Origin: Gammaproteobacteria bacterium
Lineage (GTDB): Bacteria; Pseudomonadota; Gammaproteobacteria; Steroidobacterales; GCA-2729495
Direction of reading: 5' to 3'
Assembly (NCBI GenBank): GCA_030583605.1
Contig: CP129466.1
Location: forward strand, 2,549,001-2,613,000
DNA length: 64,000 nucleotides
The position numbers were made by a program, and so were the translations under genes. A model generated the notes under the pieces. It was not told the DNA's origin. It searched no databases and was given only the letters and a program-made list of their open reading frames with translations. How positions within the stretch are numbered: position 1 is the stretch's first letter; the number at the start of each line of letters is the position of its first letter. Below, one piece after another: positions 38,061-46,807 of this stretch.

Positions 38061-38144
38061 TTCCTACGCCGGTACTAACCGGATCAGGTTCAAAGGGTTC
38101 CCGCCAGGCGGGTCTCAGGCTCGCTCGAGCCACCCCTCAGACGC
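38061..38144 (-). ncRNA. TPP (THI-box) riboswitch
   Basis: On the minus strand the conserved blocks appear in order: GAGGGGTGGCTCGAGCGAG, GCCTGAGACCCGCC, GGGAACCCTTTGAACCTGAT and CCGGTTAGTACCGGCGTAGG ending GAACAGG. The CTGAGA and ACCTGATCCGG..AGTACCGGCG.AGG.A segments are the pyrimidine- and pyrophosphate-sensing helices. It lies about 80 bases before the TonB receptor start and should repress the whole thiamine operon when TPP is abundant. Confidence 0.95.
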
Positions 38145-38297
38145 GCCGGAGCATAGCACATCGCCGGAACGCGCCCCGCCACCGCCGCCATGCGCCGGCG
38201 ACGGCTTTTTGCTATGGTCTGCCGCCTCGCGCGAGGCATGCGCCAAGAACATGCAGCCCGCGGCGTGAACAGCAACCACTGACCAGGAAATCCGCCC

Positions 38298-39170
38298 ATG
38301 AGCAGCACCAGCCCCGACTACCGGGCCATCGACGCCGTCGTCAACATCTGGACGGAAGAAGCACTGTCCAAGCGGCCCGGCTGGGGCACGGATTTCTTCT
38401 CCGGCAAGATGAAGGCGGACCGCGATCTCGTCTCGCAGTCGATCAGCCTCGAGCGGATGATCGAGATGCTGGATGAGGCCGGCATCGAGATCGCCTTCCT
38501 GATCGCGGCCCGCTCCGGCCGCCCCGGGTTGCCGGGCTGCTACCACATGCCCTACGACGTGGTCGCCCGGGCCTGCGCAAAGTACCCGAAACGCTTTCGC
38601 GCGCTGGCCGGCATCGATCCGTTTACCGGCATGAAGGGCGTGCGGGAGTTCGAATCCGCGGTGAAAAACGACGGCTTCATCGGCGCGCATCTGTACCCGC
38701 ACTGGTTCGAACTCGCGCCCGATCATGCGAAGTACTACCCCTTCTACGCCAAGTGCGTCGAGCTCGACGTGCCCATCCAGATGCAGGTTGGCCAGTCGAT
38801 GATCTACGCGCCGGATTTCCCCTGCCGCAGCGTCGGGCGGCCGATCACGCTCGATGCGGTGGCCTGCGACTTCCCGGAGCTGAAGCTCATCGGCATCCAT
38901 GTCGGCATCCCGTGGACCGACGAAATGATTGCCATGTCGTGGAAGCACCGGAACGTGTTCATCGGCTGCGACGCGCACCGACCGAAGTACTGGCCGGAAA
39001 GCTTCCGGCGGTTCATCAACTCCTTCGGCCAGGACAAGGTGATCTTCGGCACCGATTTTCCGGTGCTGCCGTTCAAGCGCACCGTCGAAGACATCGACGA
39101 GATCGGCTTCAAGCCCGAGGTGCGCCGCAAGCTGCTGCGGGACAACGTGGCACGGATCTACAAGCTGTAG
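38298..39170 (+). CDS. Amidohydrolase family (Amidohydro_2) protein
   Basis: 290 residues. Hallmarks of the TIM-barrel family are SLERMIEMLDEAGIEIAFL, FRALAGIDPFTGMKGVREFESAV, GFIGAHLYPHWF, LKLIGIHVGIPWTDEMIAMSWKHRNVFIG and VIFGTDFPVLPF (metal-ligand Asp near the end). Odd: the usual N-terminal metal motif DxHxH is here IDAVVNIW, so the first two His ligands are missing, and activity may rely on fewer metals or be lost. Family members hydrolyse or decarboxylate aromatic and cyclic acids. It is transcribed away from the TPP riboswitch and is not obviously tied to the glycan genes. Confidence 0.85.
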   Translation: MSSTSPDYRAIDAVVNIWTEEALSKRPGWGTDFFSGKMKADRDLVSQSISLERMIEMLDEAGIEIAFLIAARSGRPGLPGCYHMPYDVVARACAKYPKRFRALAGIDPFTGMKGVREFESAVKNDGFIGAHLYPHWFELAPDHAKYYPFYAKCVELDVPIQMQVGQSMIYAPDFPCRSVGRPITLDAVACDFPELKLIGIHVGIPWTDEMIAMSWKHRNVFIGCDAHRPKYWPESFRRFINSFGQDKVIFGTDFPVLPFKRTVEDIDEIGFKPEVRRKLLRDNVARIYKL

Positions 39171-39512
39171 GGGCGACGTCAGTCGCGGCTTGTGCCGCTC
39201 CTACCGTGCTGCGTTCAGCGCCGCGGTTGGTCAGGACCCGTAGGGGCGACGTCAGTCGCGGCTTGTGCCGCTCCTACACGGCTTCGCTCAGCGCCGCGGT
39301 TGGTCAGTCGCGGCTTGTGCCGCTCCTACACGACTTCGTTTAGCGCCGCGGTTGGTCAGGACCCCGTAGGGGCGACGTCAGTCGCGGCTTGCGCCGCTCC
39401 TACCGTGCTCCGTTCAGCGCCGCGGTTGGTCAGTCGCGGCTTGCGCCGCTCCTACACGACTTCGTTTAGCGCCGCGGTTGGTCAGGACCCCGTAGGAGCG
39501 ACGCCAGTCGCG
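39167..39512 (+). repeat. Array of palindromic repeats
   Basis: Three units, beginning GTAGGGGCGACGTCAGTCGC near 39168, 39240 and 39366, are each followed by GGCTTGTGCCGCTCCTAC, a short TTCAGCGCCGCGG-type spacer and GTTGGTCAGG. Half-units start near 39306, 39431 and 39491. It separates the plus-strand amidohydrolase from the convergent CoA-transferase gene. Confidence 0.8.
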
Positions 39513-39552
39513 ACCACCGCGACTGTTTGGGGCGCGCTGCCCATCGTCGCTA

Positions 39553-40752
39553 TCAGGACGCCGCCTGCCGTGTCGCGCCGGAGGCCAGCAGCGCGTCGAT
39601 CTCGCTTTGTGCGTAGCCGGCCTCTTTCAATACCTCGGCGCTGTGCTCGCCGAGCCGCGGCGGCAAGCGACGGACGTCGGCCGGCGTCGCGGAGAAGGTC
39701 ATCGGAAAACGGGTCATGCGCAGCCGTCCCTCGGTCGGGTGATCGGCTTCCTGCCAGAACCCGACCGCCTCGAGGTGCGGGTCACGGGTGAGATCCTCGA
39801 GCGTATTGACGACGATGGTGGGCACGCTGGTGTCACCGAAGAGCTTCAGCCACTCGCCCGTGGTGCGGGTGGCCATGGTCTTCGCCGTCTCGCTGTAGGT
39901 GTCGTCGATGTTGGTGACGCGGTCGTTGAGCGTGGCAAAGCGTTTGTCCTCGAGCAGGTCGATGCGGCCGGTGAGCTTGCAGAAGCTCTCCCAGTGGCTG
40001 TCGAGATACGGCAGGATCGCGATGTAGCCGTCCTTCGTCTTGTACGGCTTGCGGTGGTAACTCATCAGGCGCGTGTAACCGGCGGTGCCGATGGGCGGCT
40101 CGAACGCCATTCCCCAGAGATGCTCGGCCATGACGAAGTAGACCATGGTCTCGAACATCGGTACTTCGATCTCCTGGCCGACACCGTGACGCTCGCGGTG
40201 GAAGAGCGCCGCGGTGACCGCCTGCACCACCGCCATGGCGGTGGTCTTGTCGGCGATCACCGTCGGCAGGTAGCGCGGCTCGCCGAGCACCATCTCATTG
40301 AGCATCGCCACGCCGCTCACCGCCTGGATGGAGTCGTCGAGCGCGCCGCGGCTGCCGTAGGGCCCGCCGCGCCCGTAGCCGTAGCTGCCGCAATAGATGA
40401 TCTTCGGGTTGACCGCCTTGAAGTCAGCGTAGGTCAGCCGCAGCTTGTCCATCACCTGTGGGCGGTTGTTGTGGATCACCACGTCGCAGTCGGCCGCGAT
40501 CCGCAACAGCGCCTCGCGCGCGGCCGGCTGCTTGAGATCGAGCACGATGCTGCGCTTGTTGCGATTGCAGGTGAGGTAGAGCGCAGCCATGCCCGGGTTG
40601 CGGTAAGCACCCAGGCTACGGTTGCTGTCGCCCCGCGGCTGTTCGACCTTGATCACCTCCGCGCCCATGTCGGCGAGGATCTGGCAGGCCCAGGGGCCGA
40701 GCACCACTGCCGTCAGTTCGAGGATCTTGATACCCGCTAGTGGACCAGGCAT
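39553..40752 (-). CDS. CaiB/BaiF family (class III) CoA transferase
   Basis: 399 residues, the usual size. N-terminal GIKILELTAVVLGPWACQILADMGAEVIKVEQPRGD and RNKRSIVLDLKQPAAREALLRIA are class III signatures. The catalytic Asp lies in GALDDSIQAVSGVA (residue about 145-150). YHRKPYKTKDGYIAILPYLDSHWESFCKLTG and VGFWQEADHPTEGRLRMTRFP are conserved C-terminal parts. These enzymes transfer CoA between carboxylic acids by a ping-pong mechanism. The substrate is unknown; the neighbouring amidohydrolase and small gene do not settle it. Confidence 0.93.
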   Translation of the reverse strand: MPGPLAGIKILELTAVVLGPWACQILADMGAEVIKVEQPRGDSNRSLGAYRNPGMAALYLTCNRNKRSIVLDLKQPAAREALLRIAADCDVVIHNNRPQVMDKLRLTYADFKAVNPKIIYCGSYGYGRGGPYGSRGALDDSIQAVSGVAMLNEMVLGEPRYLPTVIADKTTAMAVVQAVTAALFHRERHGVGQEIEVPMFETMVYFVMAEHLWGMAFEPPIGTAGYTRLMSYHRKPYKTKDGYIAILPYLDSHWESFCKLTGRIDLLEDKRFATLNDRVTNIDDTYSETAKTMATRTTGEWLKLFGDTSVPTIVVNTLEDLTRDPHLEAVGFWQEADHPTEGRLRMTRFPMTFSATPADVRRLPPRLGEHSAEVLKEAGYAQSEIDALLASGATRQAAS

Positions 40753-40842
40753 GGGGCTCGTTCGCGGTTGACCGTGGATTCGGAGTGCACCGTCGGCCCG
40801 GCACGATGCCCGGGCTGCGGCGCGCCGGCGCCGACCGCTTCG

Positions 40843-41100
40843 TCAGAAAACGAAGCGGTGCTTGCGGCGCGGTTCCTTCGGCAGTTCCGAGCGGGGGATC
40901 TGGCGCATCTGATCCCAGTGCACGCTGAAGCCGCGCGTCTGGATGCGCTCGAGGAACGCCTTGATCTGCTTGTTGCGGGCCGGCGCCATCGTCTCGTTGA
41001 TGTACTTCGCGATCCGGCGGTAACGCTTCTGCTGGTCGGCAGTCTCCTGCTTCAGCCAGGCCTGCGCCGCGGCGCTCTTCCTGTAGGGGATCAGTTTCAT
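40843..41100 (-). CDS. Small basic protein of unknown function (85 aa)
   Basis: Start at ATG 41100 with GGAAC 9-13 bases upstream; a frame to 41157 is possible. The product is MKLIPYRKSAAAQAWLKQET, then helix-rich, Lys/Arg/Gln-rich sequence and the C-terminal stretch ELPKEPRRKHRFVF. It has no signal peptide or TM helix and is predicted to be cytoplasmic and basic. I do not recognise the family. It lies 90 bases upstream of the CoA-transferase gene on the same strand and 113 bases downstream of the TPR lipoprotein gene. Confidence 0.6.
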   Translation of the reverse strand: MKLIPYRKSAAAQAWLKQETADQQKRYRRIAKYINETMAPARNKQIKAFLERIQTRGFSVHWDQMRQIPRSELPKEPRRKHRFVF

Positions 41101-41213
41101 GTCGTTCAGTTCCGGTTGAGGCAGACGGGCGCGGGCCCGCGGCGCTGTTTCCAGCAACAGCCCGCGAATATGCCGCCGGCACCCTCCCCTGTCAATGATC
41201 CGGGCGCGCGCGG

Positions 41214-43667
41214 CTAGCCCGCCTCGAGCCGCTGCAACGCTGCCTTTGCCTCCTCGATGCCGGGGTAATCCGCCTTAGCGGAACCGACCGCCTGGCGCAG
41301 TTCCTGGCGCGCACCGGCCGGATTGTCGTTGGCCAGGTACGCCATGCCGAGGTGGTAGCGCAGCAGCGGCGCCTGGCCGGCGCCTGCAACCGCACGCTCG
41401 AGATACTGCACCGCGCGCGTAAAGTCCTTGTTGCGGTAGTAGGCCCAGCCGACCGTGTCGAGCATGGCCGGGTTGCTGCTGGTCTGCAGCTTCTTCGCCA
41501 GCTCCAGCGCCCGCGTATAGCTTGCCGGATCGGAGCGGTAGTCGAGCAGCAGGGTGGCGAGGTTGTTGATCGCGACGTCGATGTTCGGATTGGCGGCGAG
41601 CAGCTCCTGGTAATGCGCGATCGCCTCGTCGTAACGCTTCGCCTGCTCGTACTCGGTGCCGAGCAGCAAGCCGAGCTCTGCGTTACCGGGATTGGCCGCC
41701 AGCCCGCGGCGGTAGGCCTCGATGCGCTTGTCCGGGTCATCGCCGCTCAGGCCAGCCAGCGCCGCCCAGGCCAGGCTCGCATTCGGCTTTTCGCTGACGA
41801 TCTCGTTGAAGATTTTTTCGGCGCCAACCGTGTCACCCTGCCTGGCGCGTACTCCGCCTTCCAGGAAGCGCGCAGCCATGTCGCCGGGGTTCGCCCGGAC
41901 GTACTCCTGCAACGTGGTCATGGCTTCCTCGCGCCGGCCCATGTCGTTGAGTGTGCCGACGAGGCCCTCCAGCGCCATCGTCCACTTCGGGTTTTCCTTC
42001 AGCGCCTTGCGGAACGCCTCGACCGCTTCGGCGTTCTTTTTCTGTGCGCGGAACAGGCGCCCGAGCTGGAAATCGCCAATACCCACATCGTCAGGCCGCT
42101 CGGCAATGCGGCGCGCCTCGGTCTCCGCCTCGCCCCAGAGCTCCTGGGCAGCGAGCAGGTCCACGAGACGCGCGCCGGTGTCGAGGTCACCCGGCTCGAT
42201 CGTCAGCCGCTGGCGTAGCAGTTCCTCGGCCGTGTCGTAATTCTTGTCGGCCGCCTCGAGAATGGCCAGCTCCCGCGGCGCATCCGGGCTCTTCGGGTCG
42301 AGCGCCAGCAGGCGGCGGTAGGCGTCTTTCGCCAGCACCGGCTCGTTCGCCAGGGCATGGGTGCGCGCCAGGAGCAGCATGGCACGCTGGTTCTGCGGCT
42401 CCTTGCGCAACACCGTGCGCACGTCGCCGATCGCGTCCTCGAACTTGCGCTCGCGCACCCGCAGACCGGCGCGAATCAACAGCGCCTCGGCATTGTCGGG
42501 TTCGTCCTGCACCACTTCGTTGACGAGCGCAGTGCCCTGTTCGATATCGCCGCGCGCAATACGCAGCGCCGCGACGCGCACGCGCGCTGCAAGGCCCTCT
42601 TTGGACTTGGGATCGGCCTTGGCAAGTTCCTCGTACACCTTGAGCGCCGCGTCCGGCTTGCCGCTCGCCTCATAGAGCCGGCCGAGCGCCAGGCGCAGCT
42701 CGAGCTGGCCGGGCGACTCGGCGACGAAGGTTTCGAGGGCCTCCTGTGCTGCTTCCGGGCTGCGCATCTCCGCGAGGAACTGCGCCAGGCCCAGCCGCGC
42801 GTTGATGTCACCCGGGTCGAGTGTGACGACGCTGCGCATCACCTTTTCGGCCTCGTCCACCCGCCCCTGGCTCGCGTAGAACCGGGCGAGCTGGTACTGA
42901 AACTGCTCTTCCTTGGGGAAGTCGCGGATCAGCGAACGGAACTCCTGCTCGACCTCACCGGTTCGACTCTGCTGCGCCAGGATCGCGGCGCGCACCTGCC
43001 GCAACGGCTTCACCTTGTCCGTCGTCGGCCCTAACCGGGCAATGGCAGCGTCGATGGTTGCGAGCCCGGCCTCGGGATCGCTCACCGCGGTCGCCGCGGC
43101 ACGCAGCAGGATGGCCTCGATCAAGTCGGGGTCTTTCGCGAGCGCGGCATCGAGCTCGGCAAGCCCCGCCTGCTCCTCCTTGCGCTGCAGGTGCAGCCGG
43201 GCTTTCAGCACATGCACGCCCGGATTGTCGGGGGCGAGAGCCGCGGCCGCCTCGGCCTGCTCGTTCGCCTGATCGAACGCCTGGCCGAAAAAGTACAGCG
43301 TGCCGAGCTTTACGCGCGCATCGACCAGCGTCGGGTCGATGTCCACGGCTGCAAGCAGCCGCTGGATCATGGGCCGGATCTCCTGCTGCTGCTCGGCCAC
43401 CTGCGCCAGCAGGTAATGCGCGGCGGCGTTGCGCGGCTCGATCTGCACCGCGTTCTGCGCCTCGAGCTTGGCGCGGACGTAGTCGCCCGAGTCGTAGAGC
43501 TTCTGTGCCTCCTGCAGGTACGCCGCGGCGCGCTGCTGCGGATCACCACAGCCGGCCAGCACGAGCGCGGTGGCCAGCGCCAGCAGCGCAGCGCGGCGCG
43601 CCCGCGCCAGGGCGTCATTTGAGATAAAGCGCGGCCTGTGTGCCGACGCTGCCGGACAATTCATCAT
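41214..43667 (-). CDS. prsT: PrsT-like TPR lipoprotein of exosortase loci
   Basis: 817 residues from ATG 43667 (AGGAGA upstream; the next codon is also ATG). An N-terminal basic region is followed by a lipobox LVLAGC with the lipid Cys at about residue 40. About 20 TPR units follow, starting RAAAYLQEAQKLYDSGDYVR and including NPNIDVAINNLATLLLDYR and GWAYYRNKDFTRAVQYLERAV near the end. These match the PEP-CTERM-locus TPR protein PrsT (TIGR02917) in length and ending. PrsT-like proteins are periplasmic or outer-membrane scaffolds for EPS export or sorted-protein handling; the precise role is unknown. It follows wecB and the exosortase in the same direction. A paralogue is at 57895-60267. Confidence 0.92.
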   Translation of the reverse strand: MMNCPAASAHRPRFISNDALARARRAALLALATALVLAGCGDPQQRAAAYLQEAQKLYDSGDYVRAKLEAQNAVQIEPRNAAAHYLLAQVAEQQQEIRPMIQRLLAAVDIDPTLVDARVKLGTLYFFGQAFDQANEQAEAAAALAPDNPGVHVLKARLHLQRKEEQAGLAELDAALAKDPDLIEAILLRAAATAVSDPEAGLATIDAAIARLGPTTDKVKPLRQVRAAILAQQSRTGEVEQEFRSLIRDFPKEEQFQYQLARFYASQGRVDEAEKVMRSVVTLDPGDINARLGLAQFLAEMRSPEAAQEALETFVAESPGQLELRLALGRLYEASGKPDAALKVYEELAKADPKSKEGLAARVRVAALRIARGDIEQGTALVNEVVQDEPDNAEALLIRAGLRVRERKFEDAIGDVRTVLRKEPQNQRAMLLLARTHALANEPVLAKDAYRRLLALDPKSPDAPRELAILEAADKNYDTAEELLRQRLTIEPGDLDTGARLVDLLAAQELWGEAETEARRIAERPDDVGIGDFQLGRLFRAQKKNAEAVEAFRKALKENPKWTMALEGLVGTLNDMGRREEAMTTLQEYVRANPGDMAARFLEGGVRARQGDTVGAEKIFNEIVSEKPNASLAWAALAGLSGDDPDKRIEAYRRGLAANPGNAELGLLLGTEYEQAKRYDEAIAHYQELLAANPNIDVAINNLATLLLDYRSDPASYTRALELAKKLQTSSNPAMLDTVGWAYYRNKDFTRAVQYLERAVAGAGQAPLLRYHLGMAYLANDNPAGARQELRQAVGSAKADYPGIEEAKAALQRLEAG

Positions 43668-43835
43668 GATGTTCTCTCCTCGCGCCAACGCCGTACGCTC
43701 CGCATCCCCGCCCGGGCCGGACCTTGGTCCCGGTCAACCCTCGTTGCCCGGACGCGGCCCCGCCTGCACCCTGCGGCCAGCGCCGAGCCCCTCCCGCACT
43801 GATGATCTTAACCGAGCACGTGCTGCAGGTCCGCG

Positions 43836-44942
43836 TCAGTCCGCCGCGACGCGCCGGCGAAGGCTGGCCACGCAGCGCGCCGCGGCCTGGCCGTCCCACA
43901 GCGCCGGGCGACGGCCGCGCGGCCATTCGCCCGCGAGCACCCGGCGAATCGCGCCGAGCGTGTCTGCCGGTGCGAGCAGGCGGTTGGTGCCCTCGCTGAC
44001 CGTGACTGGCCGCTCGGTGTTGGACCGTATGGTGAGGCAGGGAATACCGAGGTAGGTGGTTTCTTCCTGCACGCCGCCGGAGTCCGTGATCGCAAGCGCC
44101 GCACGGGTCACCAGGCTCATGAACTGGATGTAGCCGAGCGGTTCGACGAGGCGTATGCCCGGTGCGCGCGCCAGCTCATCGTGCAACCCGAACTCCTGCA
44201 GTTGCTTGCGGGTGCGCGGATGCACCGGGAAGACCAGCGCCAGCGACTCGGCCGCCGTGCGCAGCTGCGAGACGATGTCGGCGAGCACCGCCGCGTCGTC
44301 CACATTGGAGGGCCGGTGCAGCGTCACCACGCCGAACCGCTTGCCCTCGAGCCCCAGTGCCGCGCGCGTGCCGTCCTGCTCGATGCGTTCACGCAGCATC
44401 TCGAAAGAGTCGATCATGATGTTGCCGACACGCTCGATGCGCGCAGCCGGCACGCCTTCGCGCAGCAGGTTTTCGTCACCGTCCGCAGAAGGCGTCCACA
44501 GCAGGTCCGCGATGGCGTCGGTGACCAGGCGGTTGATCTCCTCCGGCATGGTGCGATCGCCGCTGCGAAGCCCGGCCTCGAGGTGAGCTACCGGCAGCAG
44601 CAACTTGGCGCAGACGAGCGCCACGCCGGCGGTGGAATTGACGTCACCGACGACCACCGTCCAGTCGGGCCGCTCCTGCAGGGCGATACGCTCGTAGGCG
44701 ATCATCACCCGGCCTGTCTGCTCCGCGTGACTGCCGCTGCCGATGCCGAGGTGGTGCTGCGCCTCCGGCAACCCCAGGTCCCGGAAGAAGGCATCCGACA
44801 TATTGGCGTCGTAGTGCTGCCCGGTGTGCACGATGCGCGCATCGAAGGCCGGGTCTGCCCGCAAAGCGTGGTAGAGCGGCGCCACCTTCATGAAGTTCGG
44901 GCGCGCCGCCGCGATCAGGTGCACGAGCGCAGATCGCCCCAT
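43836..44942 (-). CDS. wecB: UDP-N-acetylglucosamine 2-epimerase
   Basis: 368 residues. The ATG at 44942 overlaps the exosortase stop (TGATG), so the two are coupled; a longer frame into the exosortase gene is not real. Family motifs: AARPNFMKVAPLYHAL, VHTGQHYDANMSD, VVVGDVNSTAGVALVCAKLLLPVAHLEAGLRSGDRTMPEEINRLVTD, TLHRPSNVDD, FPVHPRTRKQL and ITDSGGVQEETTYLGIPCLTIRSNTERPVT. The enzyme makes UDP-ManNAc from UDP-GlcNAc in the cytoplasm. No wecC dehydrogenase is visible here, so ManNAc itself may be used, possibly by the WecG-like enzyme at 12593. Confidence 0.95.
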   Translation of the reverse strand: MGRSALVHLIAAARPNFMKVAPLYHALRADPAFDARIVHTGQHYDANMSDAFFRDLGLPEAQHHLGIGSGSHAEQTGRVMIAYERIALQERPDWTVVVGDVNSTAGVALVCAKLLLPVAHLEAGLRSGDRTMPEEINRLVTDAIADLLWTPSADGDENLLREGVPAARIERVGNIMIDSFEMLRERIEQDGTRAALGLEGKRFGVVTLHRPSNVDDAAVLADIVSQLRTAAESLALVFPVHPRTRKQLQEFGLHDELARAPGIRLVEPLGYIQFMSLVTRAALAITDSGGVQEETTYLGIPCLTIRSNTERPVTVSEGTNRLLAPADTLGAIRRVLAGEWPRGRRPALWDGQAAARCVASLRRRVAAD

Positions 44943-46573
44943 CAGTCGTTGCTCGCCACCTGCGCCGTGACGTTCTCTCCCGGCAGGAAGTACGCCAGCT
45001 TCGGATCGAGCGTACGCAGGAACTCCTGCATGCGCCGGTCGGCCTCCGCCACCGCGTCGGGACCGTCGCCGATCATCGTGGTCAGCCGCACCAGGCCACC
45101 GTCGGTGCGATTGCGCGTGAGGCCATCCCAGAAGATGTACCACTTGACCAGGTATTCGTTGGTCAGCATGCGGCCGCGTTGCCAGAACCAGTAGTACACC
45201 AGTTGCCGCGCATCGCCCATGGCGATGATCGAGCGGTTGACCGGCAGGTCGCTGCCGTCGGCGCGCACACCGGGGACCTGCACCGATTCGAGAACCTCCA
45301 CCGTCCAGCCACCACCGGGCAGGCACACGGACGGCGAGTGCACGGCGCGATCGCCCTTCTGGCTGCTGTAATAGGTCACCCACAGGCCGACCTGGAACGG
45401 GTCGGCGTCGCGCGAGTACAGCGCCAGAATGGTGTCGTCGGCCTGGAGCGAATCGAGCACCGCCTGCTCCGTAAACTGCTCGTCACCGCGCCAGTCGCCG
45501 ATGACCAGCGGAAACGCCGCCAGGCTCGAGCGGGCCGGGATGATCTCCTGGCGCGCATCCACGGCCGCCATGAGCACGGTGCCGGACAACACCACGACGG
45601 CGGCCGCCGCGGCGGCGCTGCGCCGGGCCGGCTGGCCGGCGAGGAGGCGGAAGAGATCGCCGAGCGGCGGCGTGTCGAGTTGCAGGCTTTTCAGCAGGCG
45701 GCGCCCCGAGAGGCGTGCCATGACAAACATCATCAGAAACAGGATGGCCACGCACGCCATGAACACGACCCAGCCCTCGAAGTCGTGCAAGAAGCCTTCC
45801 GCCTGCTCCACGCCATAGAAATTGACCAGGATGCCGATCACGCCGATGCGGACGCTGTTCATCACGACCGTGAGTGGGATCGAGGTGAGGAACACGATCA
45901 CGCGCTGCCAGGCCGGCGCCTGGAAGAGCGCGGCGCAGAGAAAGCCGAAGCTCATCAGCGGGAACAGGTAACGCAGGCCGCTGCAGGCCTCGGCCACCGC
46001 GAGCTGGTAGGCCCCAAGGTCGATGATGTTGCCTTCGACGTACACCGGGATCGAGGCGAGGCGGATGACCTTGACGCCGATCGCGGTGGAGATGAGCTGC
46101 AGGTTCGCCGTCAGCTTCACCTCGATGAAATCCGGCATCGGCACCATGAACACGAGGTAGGCGAGCGCCGGCCAGATGGTTTTCACCGCCGGCCAGCCGA
46201 GCACCGTCGCAAAACAGCCCCACAGCGCAACGATGAAGCCGTACTGCGACACGGTGAGCACCGAGCTCAACTGGCCGAGCAGCAGCAGCAGGAACCCGGC
46301 GACCACGAGCAGCAGGCCGCTCGGCGACCCGTTCCATGGCACCGCGGCGAACTCGCGCGCGCGCACCGCCACCAGGAACGCCGCAACGATCGGGATCAGG
46401 TAGCCGTGGTTGTATTCCTCCTTCTGCCAGCCGTAGCTGACCATCCACGCCAGGCCCTCACGGAAGGCATAGACGAGGACCAGCACCAGCAGCGCCAGCA
46501 GCAGCAAGGCCGGTAGCCGCCCGGAAAAGCGGCCCGAATGATCCGGGGCATCAGCAGTGACGGTCTCAGGCAT
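44942..46573 (-). CDS. Exosortase with fused EpsI domain (copy 2)
   Basis: 543 residues. Residues 1-300 are a multi-TM exosortase. Catalytic residues are Cys197 in EACSGLRYLFPLMSFGF, Arg242 in MNSVRIGVIGILVNF and His263 in FLHDFEGW. The EpsI part (about 320-530) shows FPLVIGDWRGDE, HSPSVCLPGGGW and YYWFWQRGRMLTNEYLVKWYIFWDGLTRNRTDGGLVRL. It parallels copy 1 (9311-10900) along its full length but has diverged. Two such fusions in one 64-kb locus suggest either duplicate specificity or two substrate sets. It heads the operon with wecB and the PrsT-like gene downstream. Confidence 0.93.
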   Translation of the reverse strand: MPETVTADAPDHSGRFSGRLPALLLLALLVLVLVYAFREGLAWMVSYGWQKEEYNHGYLIPIVAAFLVAVRAREFAAVPWNGSPSGLLLVVAGFLLLLLGQLSSVLTVSQYGFIVALWGCFATVLGWPAVKTIWPALAYLVFMVPMPDFIEVKLTANLQLISTAIGVKVIRLASIPVYVEGNIIDLGAYQLAVAEACSGLRYLFPLMSFGFLCAALFQAPAWQRVIVFLTSIPLTVVMNSVRIGVIGILVNFYGVEQAEGFLHDFEGWVVFMACVAILFLMMFVMARLSGRRLLKSLQLDTPPLGDLFRLLAGQPARRSAAAAAAVVVLSGTVLMAAVDARQEIIPARSSLAAFPLVIGDWRGDEQFTEQAVLDSLQADDTILALYSRDADPFQVGLWVTYYSSQKGDRAVHSPSVCLPGGGWTVEVLESVQVPGVRADGSDLPVNRSIIAMGDARQLVYYWFWQRGRMLTNEYLVKWYIFWDGLTRNRTDGGLVRLTTMIGDGPDAVAEADRRMQEFLRTLDPKLAYFLPGENVTAQVASND

Positions 46574-46659
46574 GGCTTCGGCTCAATCCCCTGGGGTGGT
46601 GCGCTGCAACGGGCGAAGGCTGCGAACGCGACGGACGACCCCGGGTGTATTTGGCGATG

Positions 46660-46690
46660 GTCCTTTAAGGAATTATTAAAGCCGTGGTCG
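46660..46690 (-). promoter_or_regulatory. AT-rich motif upstream of exosortase copy 2
   Basis: On the minus strand GCTTTAATAATTCCTTAAAG lies about 90 bases upstream of the start at 46573. TTAATAATTCCTTAA differs at two of 15 positions from TTAATGAATCCTTAA upstream of the Wzz operon (32.25 kb). It could be an operator or a -10/UP region; tentative. Confidence 0.3.
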
Positions 46691-46807
46691 CAGCAGGACC
46701 GGCAGTTTCGCAGAAACCACAGTCCCGAAACCATGGCGCGGGTCTCAAAGCGGCATGACGCCAGGGGGCCGGGAGTCCGGCGACCCCCCGGCAACGCCTG
46801 AAAAAAG

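Noticed and set aside
43836..45383. WecB with a 146-residue N-terminal extension
   Set aside because: The extension is an out-of-frame reading of the exosortase gene; ATG 44942 overlaps its stop and begins the family sequence.
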